A stretch of 41,047 bases of DNA from Chloroflexi bacterium UBA4730 (GCA_002404155.1 DHJC01000088.1:1-41047), one strand, 5' to 3'. Shown: positions 16,768 to 25,972, counted from the first letter of the stretch. Program-made: numbers and translations. Notes: generated from the letters alone by a model not told the origin.

Positions 16768-17982
16768 ATGCCGACCCGACCCACCGAGCGCGAGCTCGAC
16801 GAGTTCCTGACGCGCGGAATGTCCGAGGTGATCGTGCGCGAGGACCTCCGCGAGCTCCTCGCGTCGGGCGAGCGTCGGCTCCGTATCAAGCAGGGCTTCG
16901 ACCCGACGCAGCCGAACCTCCACATCGGTCACTCCGTTGGCCTACGAAAGCTCCGCACGCTCGCGGAGTGGGGCCACGAGATCGTGCTCATCGTCGGCGA
17001 CTGGACGACCCAGATCGGCGATCCGACCGACAAGGACGACAGCCGCCCGATGCGCTCGCATGACGAGGTCATGGCGAACGCGCGCACGTACCTCGATCAA
17101 TTCCACCTCGTCGTGCCGAAGGACCGTTCGCGTGTTGTGTTCCAAAGCGAGTGGTTCGGCACGTTCGGCCTGCGCGATGTCATCGAGCTCGCCTCGCGCT
17201 TCACCGTGCAACAGATGCTCGCGCGGGAGGAGTTCCGAAAGCGGCAGGCTGCCGGCACGCCCATCCCGATCAAGGACCTCCTGTACCCACTGCTGCAGGC
17301 GTATGACTCGGTCGCCATCGAGGCCGACGTGGAGGCCGGCGGGACGGACCAGCTCTTCAATCTGCTTGCCGGCCGCGAGCTCCAGGCGATGGTCGGGCAA
17401 CGGTCGCAGAACATCTACGTCACGCACCTGCTCGAGGGACTTGACGGCGAGCGCATGAGCAAGTCGAAGCCGGCGACGGCGATCTGGCTCACCGATCCGC
17501 CGAACGAGATGTTCGGGAAAGTCATGGCGATCCACGACGACCTGATGCCGCACTACTTCGAGTGGGCGACCGAGATGCCGATGGACGAGGTGCGCGGGCT
17601 GCTCGATGGGCTCGCGACGGGCAACGTCCACCCCCGAGAGGCGAAGGAGCGGCTCGCGCGCCAGATCGTGACCGAGCTGCACTCCGCGGCCGCCGCCAAT
17701 GCGGCCGCGGCCGCGTTCGGCCGCCAGTTCCGCGAAGGCGAGCGTCCAGCGGACATCCCCGAGGTGCGGGTCCCCACGGACGGTGCGACGTCGATCGCGG
17801 TCGTGGACCTGCTCGTCCGTGCGTCGCTCGTGAAGAGCAAGGGTGAGGCGCGCCGGCTCGTCGAGCAACGCGGCGTGAAGGTCGACGACGCCCTGGTGGA
17901 GCTCACCACGGAGCTGCCGCTGACGGGTAGGCCCGTCATCCAGTACGGCAAGCGCAAGTACGCGCGCATCACCTGGAGCTAG
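16768..17982 (+). CDS. tyrS: Tyrosine-tRNA ligase
   Basis: A 404-aa class I synthetase. The HIGH motif is HIGH at 52-55 within GFDPTQPNLHIGH; the KMSKS motif appears as RMSKS at 229-233; a C-terminal S4 RNA-binding domain is found after about residue 340 (LVRASLVKSKGEARRLV). The FDPT...HIGH wording and the IGDPTDKDD segment match the TyrZ-like branch. ATG 16768 has no SD and lies seven bases after a -10 box, so translation is probably leaderless. It is followed nine bases later by the TPR gene. I see no T-box here, unlike thrS and pheST. Confidence 0.96.
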   Translation: MPTRPTERELDEFLTRGMSEVIVREDLRELLASGERRLRIKQGFDPTQPNLHIGHSVGLRKLRTLAEWGHEIVLIVGDWTTQIGDPTDKDDSRPMRSHDEVMANARTYLDQFHLVVPKDRSRVVFQSEWFGTFGLRDVIELASRFTVQQMLAREEFRKRQAAGTPIPIKDLLYPLLQAYDSVAIEADVEAGGTDQLFNLLAGRELQAMVGQRSQNIYVTHLLEGLDGERMSKSKPATAIWLTDPPNEMFGKVMAIHDDLMPHYFEWATEMPMDEVRGLLDGLATGNVHPREAKERLARQIVTELHSAAAANAAAAAFGRQFREGERPADIPEVRVPTDGATSIAVVDLLVRASLVKSKGEARRLVEQRGVKVDDALVELTTELPLTGRPVIQYGKRKYARITWS

Positions 17983-17990
17983 CGAACCTC

Positions 17991-19739
17991 GTGACCCGTC
18001 GCTCGGTCGCGGTCGTGCCGTTCGGCGCACGCTCGAGCGACCCTCGCGCCGGCGCGTGGGGCCGGCAGATCGCCCGCAGGCTCGTCGACCGGTTCGCCGA
18101 TCACGGGTCGTTGGAGCTGAAGCCGGTGTTCCTCATCGCGATGCCCGAGGCCGCCTCTGATGCCGGCTACCTCGTGTTCGGCTCCACGCCCGACACCTCG
18201 CTCGCGGCGCAGTACGGCGCGTCCCTCGGCTCTACGCACGCGCTCGTGGGCCTCCTGCGCGCGAACGGCGACGATCGCGCGCTGGACGCCACACTGGTCG
18301 ACGTTTCCGCGAGCGCGGCGATCGCGACGCTGGCCTGGCCGATCGCGTCCGGTGCATTGCCGGAGGCGGAGACCGCGCTCGCGACCTGGCTCGCCACGAG
18401 CCTCGCGGCCGACATCCCGGCTGCGGCGCCGGCGATGACCGAGCCGGCGTACGTCGCGATCCTCGAGGCCATGGACGAAGAGGTGAATGCCACGCTGCTT
18501 GCGGCCAGCGACCCGAACGGCGCGGGCGAGGCTCGGGCCCGGGCGGCGGCGCGGTACCTGGAGGCAGTGCGCTCCGATCCGGGATCGACCGTGGCCGAGG
18601 AGCGCCTGCTCGTGCTCGCCGCGGAATCGCTGGAGCGCGGTGATGAGGCCGCGTTCGTCGAACTGCTCGAGGACCTCACCGCGATCTTGCCGAAGTCGTG
18701 GCGCGGCCACTACCTGCTCGGGGAGCTGCGTCACCTCACCGGCAACCCGAGCGGTGCGGTCGTCGCGTTCGAGCACGCCGACGCGCTCCATCGGCTACGC
18801 GACGCCGACAGTGTCCGGCTCGCCGAGCTGTACGTCGATGCGGGCGCGGAGGCGAGCGCGCGATCGCGGCTCCGCCGCATCGGACCGGAGAGCGCGGAGT
18901 ACGCGCACGCGCAGGACATGCTCGGCATCCTCGCCGCTCGGCAGGGAGACCTCGACGCGGCCCTCGGCGCATTCGAGCGCGCGGCGGACAGCGGCGCCAA
19001 GGACGGCGCGGTCCTCACCCGGCTGGCCCAGGTGCTCGCGGTGAAAGGGGACGTCGCGGGCACGATCGCGCGGTACCGCGAGGCGATGGCGCTCGGTGCG
19101 CCGGTGGATGCACGTCTGGGCCTGGCGCGGGCGCTGGCCGCGGCCGGCGAGCATGACGCGGCCGCGGCCGAGCTCGACGCCCTGTTGCGGATCGAGCCCA
19201 GGGGCGAGACGGCCGCGCACGCACGACGACTGCTCGTCGGACTGCGCCGGCGCGATCTCGAGGAGCGGCTCGAGCACGCCGGCCGCGCCGCCGTCGGCGG
19301 CAGCGATGTGGAGCTCGCCGACGCGCGGACCGAGCTCGAGCAGGTCATCGCCGCCGAGCCCGACCTCTGGGAGGCCCATTTCGCGATCGGACTCATCGCG
19401 CGCCGCCGGGGCGACGCCGTGGGCGCGGAGCGAGCGCTCACCCGGGTCCTCGACCTATGGCCGGAGCAGCCGGACGCGCTGCACGAGCTCGGGGTCGCGC
19501 TGCTCATGGCCGAGCGGACCGACGAAGCGATCCGCATGCTCGACCGGGCCGCCCGCCTTCGGCCCGAGGACGCCGGCTACGTCGCGGACGCGGGCTTCGC
19601 GCAGCTGCGCGCCGGGAACCTGCCCGCCGCGAGAGAGCGGCTCGCCCTCGCCAGCGAGCTCGACGCCGCAGACCCGATCACCCAGGCGTACCTGAACGAG
19701 CTCGCGCGGGTCGAAGCGATGGCCGGGCGACCGAACTGA
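17991..19739 (+). CDS. TPR-repeat protein
   Basis: A 582-aa, Ala/Leu/Arg-rich soluble protein. The first ~150 residues form a small alpha/beta domain opening VAVVPFGARSS with a FGSTPDTS segment, a pattern seen in TolB-like or nucleotide-cyclase-associated N-domains. From about residue 190 there are repeated helical pairs with TPR spacing, clearest near LLGELRHLTGNPSGAVVAFE, LGILAARQGDLDAALGAFE and LGVALLMAERTDEAIRMLD. No signal peptide or catalytic motif is seen. GTG 17991 is the start. Its TGA overlaps the ATG of the NADH dehydrogenase gene (TGATG). It is probably a scaffold or regulator; the partner is unknown. Confidence 0.8.
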   Translation: MTRRSVAVVPFGARSSDPRAGAWGRQIARRLVDRFADHGSLELKPVFLIAMPEAASDAGYLVFGSTPDTSLAAQYGASLGSTHALVGLLRANGDDRALDATLVDVSASAAIATLAWPIASGALPEAETALATWLATSLAADIPAAAPAMTEPAYVAILEAMDEEVNATLLAASDPNGAGEARARAAARYLEAVRSDPGSTVAEERLLVLAAESLERGDEAAFVELLEDLTAILPKSWRGHYLLGELRHLTGNPSGAVVAFEHADALHRLRDADSVRLAELYVDAGAEASARSRLRRIGPESAEYAHAQDMLGILAARQGDLDAALGAFERAADSGAKDGAVLTRLAQVLAVKGDVAGTIARYREAMALGAPVDARLGLARALAAAGEHDAAAAELDALLRIEPRGETAAHARRLLVGLRRRDLEERLEHAGRAAVGGSDVELADARTELEQVIAAEPDLWEAHFAIGLIARRRGDAVGAERALTRVLDLWPEQPDALHELGVALLMAERTDEAIRMLDRAARLRPEDAGYVADAGFAQLRAGNLPAARERLALASELDAADPITQAYLNELARVEAMAGRPN

Positions 19740-20989
19740 TGGCCAAGAAGATCGTCGTCGTCGGTGGCGGCTTCGCCGGCCTCCATCTCATCCGTCGCCT
19801 CGAGGGGATCCTGCGGCCCGGTGAGGTCGAGCTCACGCTCCTGGATCGCAACAACTACCACCTATTCACGCCGCTCCTCTATCAGGTCGCTACCGGCGAG
19901 CTGCCTCCGCACGCCGTCGCGTACCCGTTGCGGCTCCCGATCGCCCACGCCCACCAGCGCTTCGTCCAGACCGAGGTCGAGGGCGTGGACGTCGAGCGCC
20001 GGGCGATCCTCACCGCCGATGGCGACTTCGCGTACGACCATCTGGTCCTCGTGCCGGGGAGCGTGACGAACGACTTCGGCATCGCCGGTGTCGCCAGCCA
20101 CGCGCTGCCGGTGAAGACGCTTCAGGACGGCCTCGTGGTCCGCAAGCGGATCCTCGAGACGGTCGAAAACGCCTCGCGCGAGCCGGATGTGGAGCGCCGA
20201 AAGGCCCTGCTGTCGTTCGTGATCATCGGCGCCGGTCCGGTGGGAGTGGAGCTTGCAACCTCCATGCGCGACCTCATGGATCACTCGCTTCGCCGGATGT
20301 ACCCGGAGCTCGACCTGGTGCGCGACCCGAAGATCACCCTCGTCGACGCCGCGGATCGCGTCCTCACCGCGATGGACGAGCGGCTCGCGCGGATCGCGAT
20401 GAAGCGCCTCGCCGAGCAGCGCGTCACCGTGGTGCTCAAGGCGCTCGTCTCGGAGATCGGTGAGGGAGTGGTCCGGACGAAGGACGGCGCGCAGTTCCGC
20501 GGCGGCACGATCGTCTGGGCCGGCGGCGTCAAGACTCACCCGCTGGTCAGCGGATTGACCGGGGTGACGCTCGCGAAGGACAAGCGGCTGGTCGTCGATC
20601 GGACGTTCCGCGCGGGCGGCCGCGACGACCTGCTGTCGTTCGGCGACGCCGCGTTCTTCGAGCACGAGGGAAAGCCGCTGCCGCAGCTCGCGCAGGTCGC
20701 CGTGCTGCAAGCCCCGGCGGTCGCCAAGAATCTCGCGCGCCTCGTCCGCGGCCAGGTACTCGAGCCGTACGAATACCACCGGAAAGGCGACCTCATCGCG
20801 CTCGGCCGGACGCACGCGGGCGCGGAGCTCGCCCGCGCAGGTGACGTGGTGCTCGGCGGACTGCCCGCGTGGACGGTCTGGCGCGTGAACTACCTCATGC
20901 AGCTGCTCGGCGTGCGGAACCGCGCGACGCTGCTGCTCGAGTGGCTGCTCTCGTACTTCTTCACGCGGATGGTGGCCGACACGCCCTAG
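19739..20989 (+). CDS. ndh: Type II NADH:quinone oxidoreductase (NDH-2)
   Basis: A 416-aa FAD flavoprotein that passes electrons from NADH to quinone without pumping protons, at the inner face of the membrane. It has an FAD-binding GGGFAGL (residues 8-14), the NDH-2 segment NNYHLFTPLLYQVATGEL, an NADH-binding GAGPVGVELA (about 163-172) and the FAD motif LLSFGDAAFF. A C-terminal hydrophobic/amphipathic stretch (EWLLSYFFTRMV) suits membrane attachment. It starts at ATG 19739, overlapping the TPR gene stop by one base. Confidence 0.92.
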   Translation: MAKKIVVVGGGFAGLHLIRRLEGILRPGEVELTLLDRNNYHLFTPLLYQVATGELPPHAVAYPLRLPIAHAHQRFVQTEVEGVDVERRAILTADGDFAYDHLVLVPGSVTNDFGIAGVASHALPVKTLQDGLVVRKRILETVENASREPDVERRKALLSFVIIGAGPVGVELATSMRDLMDHSLRRMYPELDLVRDPKITLVDAADRVLTAMDERLARIAMKRLAEQRVTVVLKALVSEIGEGVVRTKDGAQFRGGTIVWAGGVKTHPLVSGLTGVTLAKDKRLVVDRTFRAGGRDDLLSFGDAAFFEHEGKPLPQLAQVAVLQAPAVAKNLARLVRGQVLEPYEYHRKGDLIALGRTHAGAELARAGDVVLGGLPAWTVWRVNYLMQLLGVRNRATLLLEWLLSYFFTRMVADTP

Positions 20990-21000
20990 CGCCCCGGTAC

Positions 21001-21006
21001 TACCAT
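21001..21006 (+). promoter_or_regulatory. -10 box TACCAT, probable leaderless promoter of the S9 peptidase gene
   Basis: TACCAT ends six bases before GTG 21013, with CGCGCC between. It lies in the 23-base gap after the NADH dehydrogenase gene. No SD is present. Confidence 0.45.
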
Positions 21007-21012
21007 CGCGCC

Positions 21013-22866
21013 GTGGCCACGATGGTCCGCGAGGAGCGCATCCCGCTCGAGGAGCTCGCGCGGCTGCCCACGCTGTACCACTTCGAGGTGTCGCACGGCG
21101 GCGACAGGGTCGCGTTCTACTCCGACACCTCCGGCCGCATCGAGCTCTACGTCCAGGACCTTCGGACGCGCGCGATCATCCAGCTGAGCCACGGTGAGGT
21201 CCCGCGCGCGCTGCGGTCTTTCTTCATCTGGGACCCGACCGACAGCTACCTCGTCTTCGCGAAGGACAACGACGGGGACGAGCAGCACGACCTCTTCCGT
21301 ATCGACGCGAAGACCGGTGCGGTGAGCCGACTGACGCAGGATCCGAAGGCCGAGGAACACGCCGTCGACTTCTCGCCCGACGGCCGGTGGATCACGGTGA
21401 ACACGAACAAGCGCCGGCCCGATTCGCCGGACAAGGCGGGCCAGATGAACGTCTGGATCATGCGGCCCGACGGGACGGCGCTTCACCCGCTGACGAGCTT
21501 CGCCGCGCCGGCGTTCGGAGGTCGCTTCAGCGTGGACGGCACGCGCATCGCCTTCAGCTCGAGCGAGGAACCGCCGTCGACACGGAACCAGGATGGGTAC
21601 GTCATGAACGCCGATGGGAGCGGACCGCGCCGGGTATTTCGGGTCCGCGCCGGCTCGCAGGACACCATCGCCGGATGGCATCCGGACGGGAAACGCATCG
21701 CCGTGACGAGCGACGCGAGCGGTGCGCACCGGGCCGGGATCCTCGACATCGCGTCGGGAGTCGTCCGCTGGTTCGGTGCCGAGGGCGTCGAAGAGCACGC
21801 CGTCCGGATCTCGAAGACCGGGAGGTACCTCCTCGTCGGCCGCAACGTCGACTCGCAGGTACAGCTCGTCGCGTACGACCTCGAGACCGGCGCCTCGCGG
21901 CCGGTCCCGCTGCCCCCGGGGATCGTCGCGCAGGCCCAGTGGGCGAACGACGACCGGCGGATCGTGGCGCTGTACAGCACGCCGACGGAGCGGCCGACCC
22001 TCGCGCTCCACGACCTCGAGACGGGCGCGACCGAGACGCTCGTCCCGGCCGAGTACGGTTCCATTGACCCCAAGGACTTCGTCGACGCCGAGCACATCTG
22101 GTACGAGTCGTTCGACGGGCTGCGGATCCCGGCGCTGCTCTACGTGCCGCGCGACCTCCCGACAGGGACGAAGGCGCCGGCGATGGTCTATGTGCACGGC
22201 GGCCCGACCGGGCAGTGGACCCGGAGCTTCGACATCTTCGCGCAATTCATGGCGAGCCGCGGCTTCGTCGTCATCGAGCCGAACCTTCGCGGGAGCACCG
22301 GCTACGGCGTCGACTTCCGCGACGCCGCGCTCCGCGACTGGGGTGGCAAGGACCTCGAGGACGTCGAGTACGCCGCGCGGTACCTGCGGTCGCTGCCGCA
22401 GGTCGATCCGGACCGGCTCTGCGTGTACGGAGGGAGCTACGGCGGCTTCATGACGTTCATCGCGTCGACGAAGAAGCCCGACCTCTGGAAGGCCGCCGTC
22501 GCCGCCGTCGGGATCTGCGACCTCCACGCGATGTGGGACGAGAGCAAGGAGCATTTCCGCTACTTCCTCCGCGAGCAGATGGGCGATCCGGAGCAGGACC
22601 GCGCGCTCTGGCGCGATCGGAGCGCGATCGAATTCGCGCACCAGCTGCGCGCCAAGCTGCTCATGACGCACGGCACGAACGACCCACGCTGCCCGGTCTC
22701 GCAATCGCGGATGTTCCGCGACAAGCTCGTCTCCCTGGGGAAGCGCGAGGGCGTCGACTGGGACTACGTCGAGTACACCGACCAGGGCCACGGGAGCATC
22801 GACATCGCGGCGAAGACGGCGCGGATGCGCCTCATCGCCGAATGGCTGGATCGCGCGCTCGCCTAG
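21013..22866 (+). CDS. S9-family serine peptidase (acylaminoacyl-peptidase-like)
   Basis: A 617-aa protein of the prolyl oligopeptidase clan. The N-terminal half (about 20-350) is a beta-propeller with TolB-like repeats such as HAVDFSPDGRWITVNTN and RFSVDGTRIAFSSSEE. The C-terminal alpha/beta-hydrolase domain has the oxyanion HGGPTG segment, the nucleophile in GGSYGG (Ser about 475), Asp about 557 in HGTNDPRCP and His about 593 in DQGHGS. All three catalytic residues are present. No signal peptide is seen, so it acts in the cytosol on short peptides. The start is GTG 21013 with ATG 21022 as alternative; the -10 spacing favours the GTG. Confidence 0.9.
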   Translation: MATMVREERIPLEELARLPTLYHFEVSHGGDRVAFYSDTSGRIELYVQDLRTRAIIQLSHGEVPRALRSFFIWDPTDSYLVFAKDNDGDEQHDLFRIDAKTGAVSRLTQDPKAEEHAVDFSPDGRWITVNTNKRRPDSPDKAGQMNVWIMRPDGTALHPLTSFAAPAFGGRFSVDGTRIAFSSSEEPPSTRNQDGYVMNADGSGPRRVFRVRAGSQDTIAGWHPDGKRIAVTSDASGAHRAGILDIASGVVRWFGAEGVEEHAVRISKTGRYLLVGRNVDSQVQLVAYDLETGASRPVPLPPGIVAQAQWANDDRRIVALYSTPTERPTLALHDLETGATETLVPAEYGSIDPKDFVDAEHIWYESFDGLRIPALLYVPRDLPTGTKAPAMVYVHGGPTGQWTRSFDIFAQFMASRGFVVIEPNLRGSTGYGVDFRDAALRDWGGKDLEDVEYAARYLRSLPQVDPDRLCVYGGSYGGFMTFIASTKKPDLWKAAVAAVGICDLHAMWDESKEHFRYFLREQMGDPEQDRALWRDRSAIEFAHQLRAKLLMTHGTNDPRCPVSQSRMFRDKLVSLGKREGVDWDYVEYTDQGHGSIDIAAKTARMRLIAEWLDRALA

Positions 22867-22877
22867 ATCCCGCGCGC

Positions 22878-22883
22878 TAGGGT
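22878..22883 (+). promoter_or_regulatory. -10 box TAGGGT, probable leaderless promoter
   Basis: TAGGGT is followed by six bases (CGGTCG) and ATG 22890. It fills the 23-base gap after the peptidase gene, and no SD is seen. Confidence 0.45.
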
Positions 22884-22889
22884 CGGTCG

Positions 22890-23804
22890 ATGGATCCGTC
22901 GCAGGGCGTCGCGCTCCCCCAGGCCACCGAGTTCCTGAGGTCGCGCTTCGGCGCGACCGTGCGTGCGGTGACCGCGATCGCGCAGCAGGGGCTCTGGTCG
23001 AACGCGTACCGGTTCCAGGATGGCGCGGCCGACCGGGTCATCCGATTCAGCGCGATGCGCGCCAACTTCGACAAGGACGACGTCGTAGCGCGGCGGGCGC
23101 CATCCGAGCTGCCGGTCCCACGGATCCTCGAGATCGGCCCGGCGTTCGGCGGGTACTTCGCCGTCTCCGAGCACGCGCCGGGCAGCGAGATCGACACGCT
23201 CGACGCGGGCAGGATGCGCCGCGTGCTCCCATCCCTCCTCGCGACGCTCGATGCGGTGCGAGGGATCGATCTCTCGGGATCGAGCGGCTATGGGCTGTGG
23301 ACCGGCGACGGGGAGGGGAACCACCGCACGTGGCCCGAAGCGCTGCTCGACAACGCGGCCGAGGTCCGCGCGCGCCTGGCGGCGACGGCGGTCGGCGCGG
23401 ACGCCTTCGATGTCGGTCTCGCCCGGCTGCGCGAGCTCGTGCCTGCCCTGCCCGCCGAGCGCCATCTGATCCACTGCGACCTGCTGCACCATAACGTGCT
23501 CGAGGCGGACGGGCGGATCACCGCACTGCTCGACTGGGGGAGTTCCACGATCGGTGACTTCGTATACGACATCGCCTGGCTGACGTTCTGGGCGGAGTGG
23601 TACCCCGCGTGGGCCGGTATCGACTTCCGCGCCGCGGCGCTCGCGCATTATGACGCGAGCGGAGTGGCGGTCGCGCGATTCGACGAGCGGCTGCGCGCGT
23701 ACGAGATCGACATCGGCCTCGGCAATCAGGGCTGGTTCGCGGTCCGCGGCGATGACGTCAATCTGCGACGCGTCGCGAACAAGACCCGCGACCTGGCGTC
23801 CTAG
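22890..23804 (+). CDS. APH-family phosphotransferase
   Basis: A 304-aa protein with the aminoglycoside-phosphotransferase/choline-kinase fold. The catalytic loop HCDLLHHNVL has its Asp at about 197, and the metal-binding DWGSSTIGDFVYD has Asp about 215. The N-lobe has VIRFSAMRANFDKDD and an EHAPGSEID segment typical of these kinases. The substrate is unknown: relatives phosphorylate aminoglycosides, sugars, homoserine or macrolides, and resistance should not be assumed. The start ATG 22890 has a -10 box six bases before it. Its end faces the EF-G-like gene, 40 bases away. Confidence 0.85.
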   Translation: MDPSQGVALPQATEFLRSRFGATVRAVTAIAQQGLWSNAYRFQDGAADRVIRFSAMRANFDKDDVVARRAPSELPVPRILEIGPAFGGYFAVSEHAPGSEIDTLDAGRMRRVLPSLLATLDAVRGIDLSGSSGYGLWTGDGEGNHRTWPEALLDNAAEVRARLAATAVGADAFDVGLARLRELVPALPAERHLIHCDLLHHNVLEADGRITALLDWGSSTIGDFVYDIAWLTFWAEWYPAWAGIDFRAAALAHYDASGVAVARFDERLRAYEIDIGLGNQGWFAVRGDDVNLRRVANKTRDLAS

Positions 23805-23844
23805 CCAGCGCAGCCCGACTGGTGGAGCTCGATCGCCGCGACGC

Positions 23845-25926
23845 CTAGTGGGCCGCCGCCGGCTCCTCGGCCGTCTGGTGCGCCGCGACCACCTTCTCCG
23901 CGATGTGCGACGGGCACTGTTCGTACGCAAGGAACTTCGAGGTGAAGGTGCCGCGCCCGCCGGTCATCGAGCGGAGATCGGTCGCGTAGCGGAATGTCTC
24001 GGCCATCGGCACGTGCGCCTTGATCCGCTGATGCCCCGCACCTGCGCCGTCCATCCCGAGCACCCGCCCGCGGCGTGAGTTGAGGTCCGACAGCACGTCG
24101 CCCATCTGATCCTCCGGGACGAGGACCTCCAGCTCGACGATCGGCTCGAGCAGATACGGCTGCGCGTCCTTCACGCAGTTCTGGAGCGCGAGCGACCCGG
24201 CGATCTTGAACGACATCTCGCTCGAGTCGACCTGGTGGAACGAGCCGTCGAAGAGGGTGGCCTTGAAGTCGGAGAGCGGGTACCCGGCGATGACACCCTT
24301 CTCGGCTTGCTCGCGGACGCCTTTCTCGACGGCCGGGAAGAAGTTTTTCGGGACCGATCCACCCACGACGCGCGTGGCGTACACGACGCCGCTTCCCGGC
24401 GGGAGCGGCTCGATCTCGAGCCACGCGTCGCCGAACTGGCCATGGCCGCCGGTCTGCCGCTTGTATCGGCCCTGCGCCGACGCCTTCGCCCGGATCGACT
24501 CGCGGTACGGGACCCTCGGGGTGCGCGTGTCCACCTGCACCCCGAACTTGTCCTTCAGGTGGTGGACCGCGACCTCGATCGCCGATTCCCCGACGGCGGA
24601 CAGGATGGTCTCGTGCGTCGCGTCATCGCGCCGCACGTGGAGCGTCGGATCCTCGGCGATGAGCTTGTGGAGCGCCGTCCCGAGCTTGTCCAGGTCGGCC
24701 TTGCTCGAGGGCTCGATCGCCACACCGAAGGACGGTTCGGGGAAGGCGATCGGCGCGAGCTCGATTGGCGCGTCCTTGTCGGTGAGGGTGGAGTTCGTGT
24801 TCGACGCCGCGAGCTTCGGGATGGCGCAGATGTCGCCGGCGGTCACCGCCTCGGTGAGCTCCTGCTCCTTGCCGCGAAGAAAGAAGATCTGGCCGACGCG
24901 CTCGGCCTCCTTCTTCGTCGCGTCATAGACCTGCGTGTTGTGATGCAGGGTTCCGCTGTACACGCGCACGTAGCTCAACTTCCCGACGAACGGGTCGGCG
25001 AGCGTCTTGAAGACGAACGCGCTCAGCTTCTCCGTCGCGGAGACCGTGCGCGCGATCTCCTTCCCGTTCGCGTCGATACCCACGGCCGCCCCGCCCTCCG
25101 CGGGCGAGGGGAGCATCTGGACGATCGCTGACAGCAGACCCGCGAAGCCGACCCGTTTCGTCGCCGACGACGCGATCACCGGCACGACCTCTCCGGCGCG
25201 CACGGCCGCGTGCAGCGCGTCGCGGAGCTCCTCGTAGGTCGTCTCCTTGCCTTCGAGGTACCGGTTCATGAGATCGTCGTTCGTCTCCACGATCGCTTCC
25301 ACGAGCTGTCGCTGGTAGTCGCCGACCCGCGCTTTCTCGTTCGCGGGGAGCTCGCTGATCGGATCCTTCGGGCCCTTGAGGATCTGCCCGTGCAGGAGGT
25401 CGATCGTCGCCGAGATGTCCTGGTGCACGCCGACCGGGATGTGCAACGGCACCACCCGGTTGCCGTACGCGTCGCGGAGCTGCTTCAAGACGTTGTCGAA
25501 GTCGGCGTTCTCACGGTCGAGGCGCCCGACGACGACGATCCGCGGGGTCTTCGCCGCCTCGAGTTGGTCCCAGACCGTCTGGGTGCCGACCTGGACGCCC
25601 GCGGAGCCGTCGACGAGGACGATCGCGGCGTCCGCCACGCGAAGCGCGGCGTGCTGGTCGCCGGCGAAGTCGGCGAATCCGGGGGTGTCGAGGAGATTGA
25701 TCTTCGTGCCCTCGTGCGTGAACGAGGCCAGGGCCATGTTGATGGTGATGCGGCGCTTGTGCTCTTCGGGATCCGTGTCCAGGATGCTCGTCCCGTCGTC
25801 CACTTTGCCGAGACGGGTCGTCGCGCCAACGAGATGGAGCAGCGTCTCGACGAGCGTGGTCTTGCCGGAGCCGCCGTGACCGGTGACCGCGACGTTGCGG
25901 ATGCCCTCGGGTGCGGCTGAAGCCAT
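23845..25926 (-). CDS. EF-G-like translation GTPase (EF-G2 type) with altered G-motifs
   Basis: A 693-aa protein with the full EF-G domain order: G domain, domain II, III, IV (GGHGQFGDAWLEIEP region) and V. The P-loop is GHGGSGKTT (16-24). The G3 motif reads DTPGF: Phe 84 replaces the His that catalyses GTP hydrolysis in standard EF-G. The G4 motif NKxD is GRLD (134-137). Such changes mark the EF-G2/FusA2 paralog group rather than the essential fusA, which is not in this window. ATG 25926 follows GGGGAG with an 8-base gap; upstream in-frame ATGs would overlap the promoter. It may act in ribosome recycling, stalling or stress; its function is not settled. Confidence 0.9.
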   Translation of the reverse strand: MASAAPEGIRNVAVTGHGGSGKTTLVETLLHLVGATTRLGKVDDGTSILDTDPEEHKRRITINMALASFTHEGTKINLLDTPGFADFAGDQHAALRVADAAIVLVDGSAGVQVGTQTVWDQLEAAKTPRIVVVGRLDRENADFDNVLKQLRDAYGNRVVPLHIPVGVHQDISATIDLLHGQILKGPKDPISELPANEKARVGDYQRQLVEAIVETNDDLMNRYLEGKETTYEELRDALHAAVRAGEVVPVIASSATKRVGFAGLLSAIVQMLPSPAEGGAAVGIDANGKEIARTVSATEKLSAFVFKTLADPFVGKLSYVRVYSGTLHHNTQVYDATKKEAERVGQIFFLRGKEQELTEAVTAGDICAIPKLAASNTNSTLTDKDAPIELAPIAFPEPSFGVAIEPSSKADLDKLGTALHKLIAEDPTLHVRRDDATHETILSAVGESAIEVAVHHLKDKFGVQVDTRTPRVPYRESIRAKASAQGRYKRQTGGHGQFGDAWLEIEPLPPGSGVVYATRVVGGSVPKNFFPAVEKGVREQAEKGVIAGYPLSDFKATLFDGSFHQVDSSEMSFKIAGSLALQNCVKDAQPYLLEPIVELEVLVPEDQMGDVLSDLNSRRGRVLGMDGAGAGHQRIKAHVPMAETFRYATDLRSMTGGRGTFTSKFLAYEQCPSHIAEKVVAAHQTAEEPAAAH

Positions 25927-25957
25927 CTGCGCACTCCCCTGATGAATGGCTGTCCGC

Positions 25958-25964
25958 ATAGTAT
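25958..25964. promoter_or_regulatory. Shared bidirectional -10 element between the EF-G-like gene and yebC
   Basis: Plus-strand TAGTAT (25959-25964) and minus-strand TACTAT (25963-25958) overlap by five bases, so almost the same bases serve both directions. The plus box lies eight bases before the yebC ATG (leaderless layout). The minus box gives a leader of about 25 nt with an SD for the EF-G-like gene. Confidence 0.55.
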
Positions 25965-25972
25965 TCACAACG

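Noticed and set aside
20986..22791. A 601-codon open frame opposite the S9 peptidase gene
   Set aside because: Same cause: no stop codons appear in this antisense frame because the coding strand is GC-rich. The S9 catalytic motifs prove the plus strand.
22890..23804. Calling the APH-family gene an antibiotic-resistance gene
   Set aside because: The fold is shared by many kinases of small metabolites; nothing in the sequence or neighbours shows a drug substrate.
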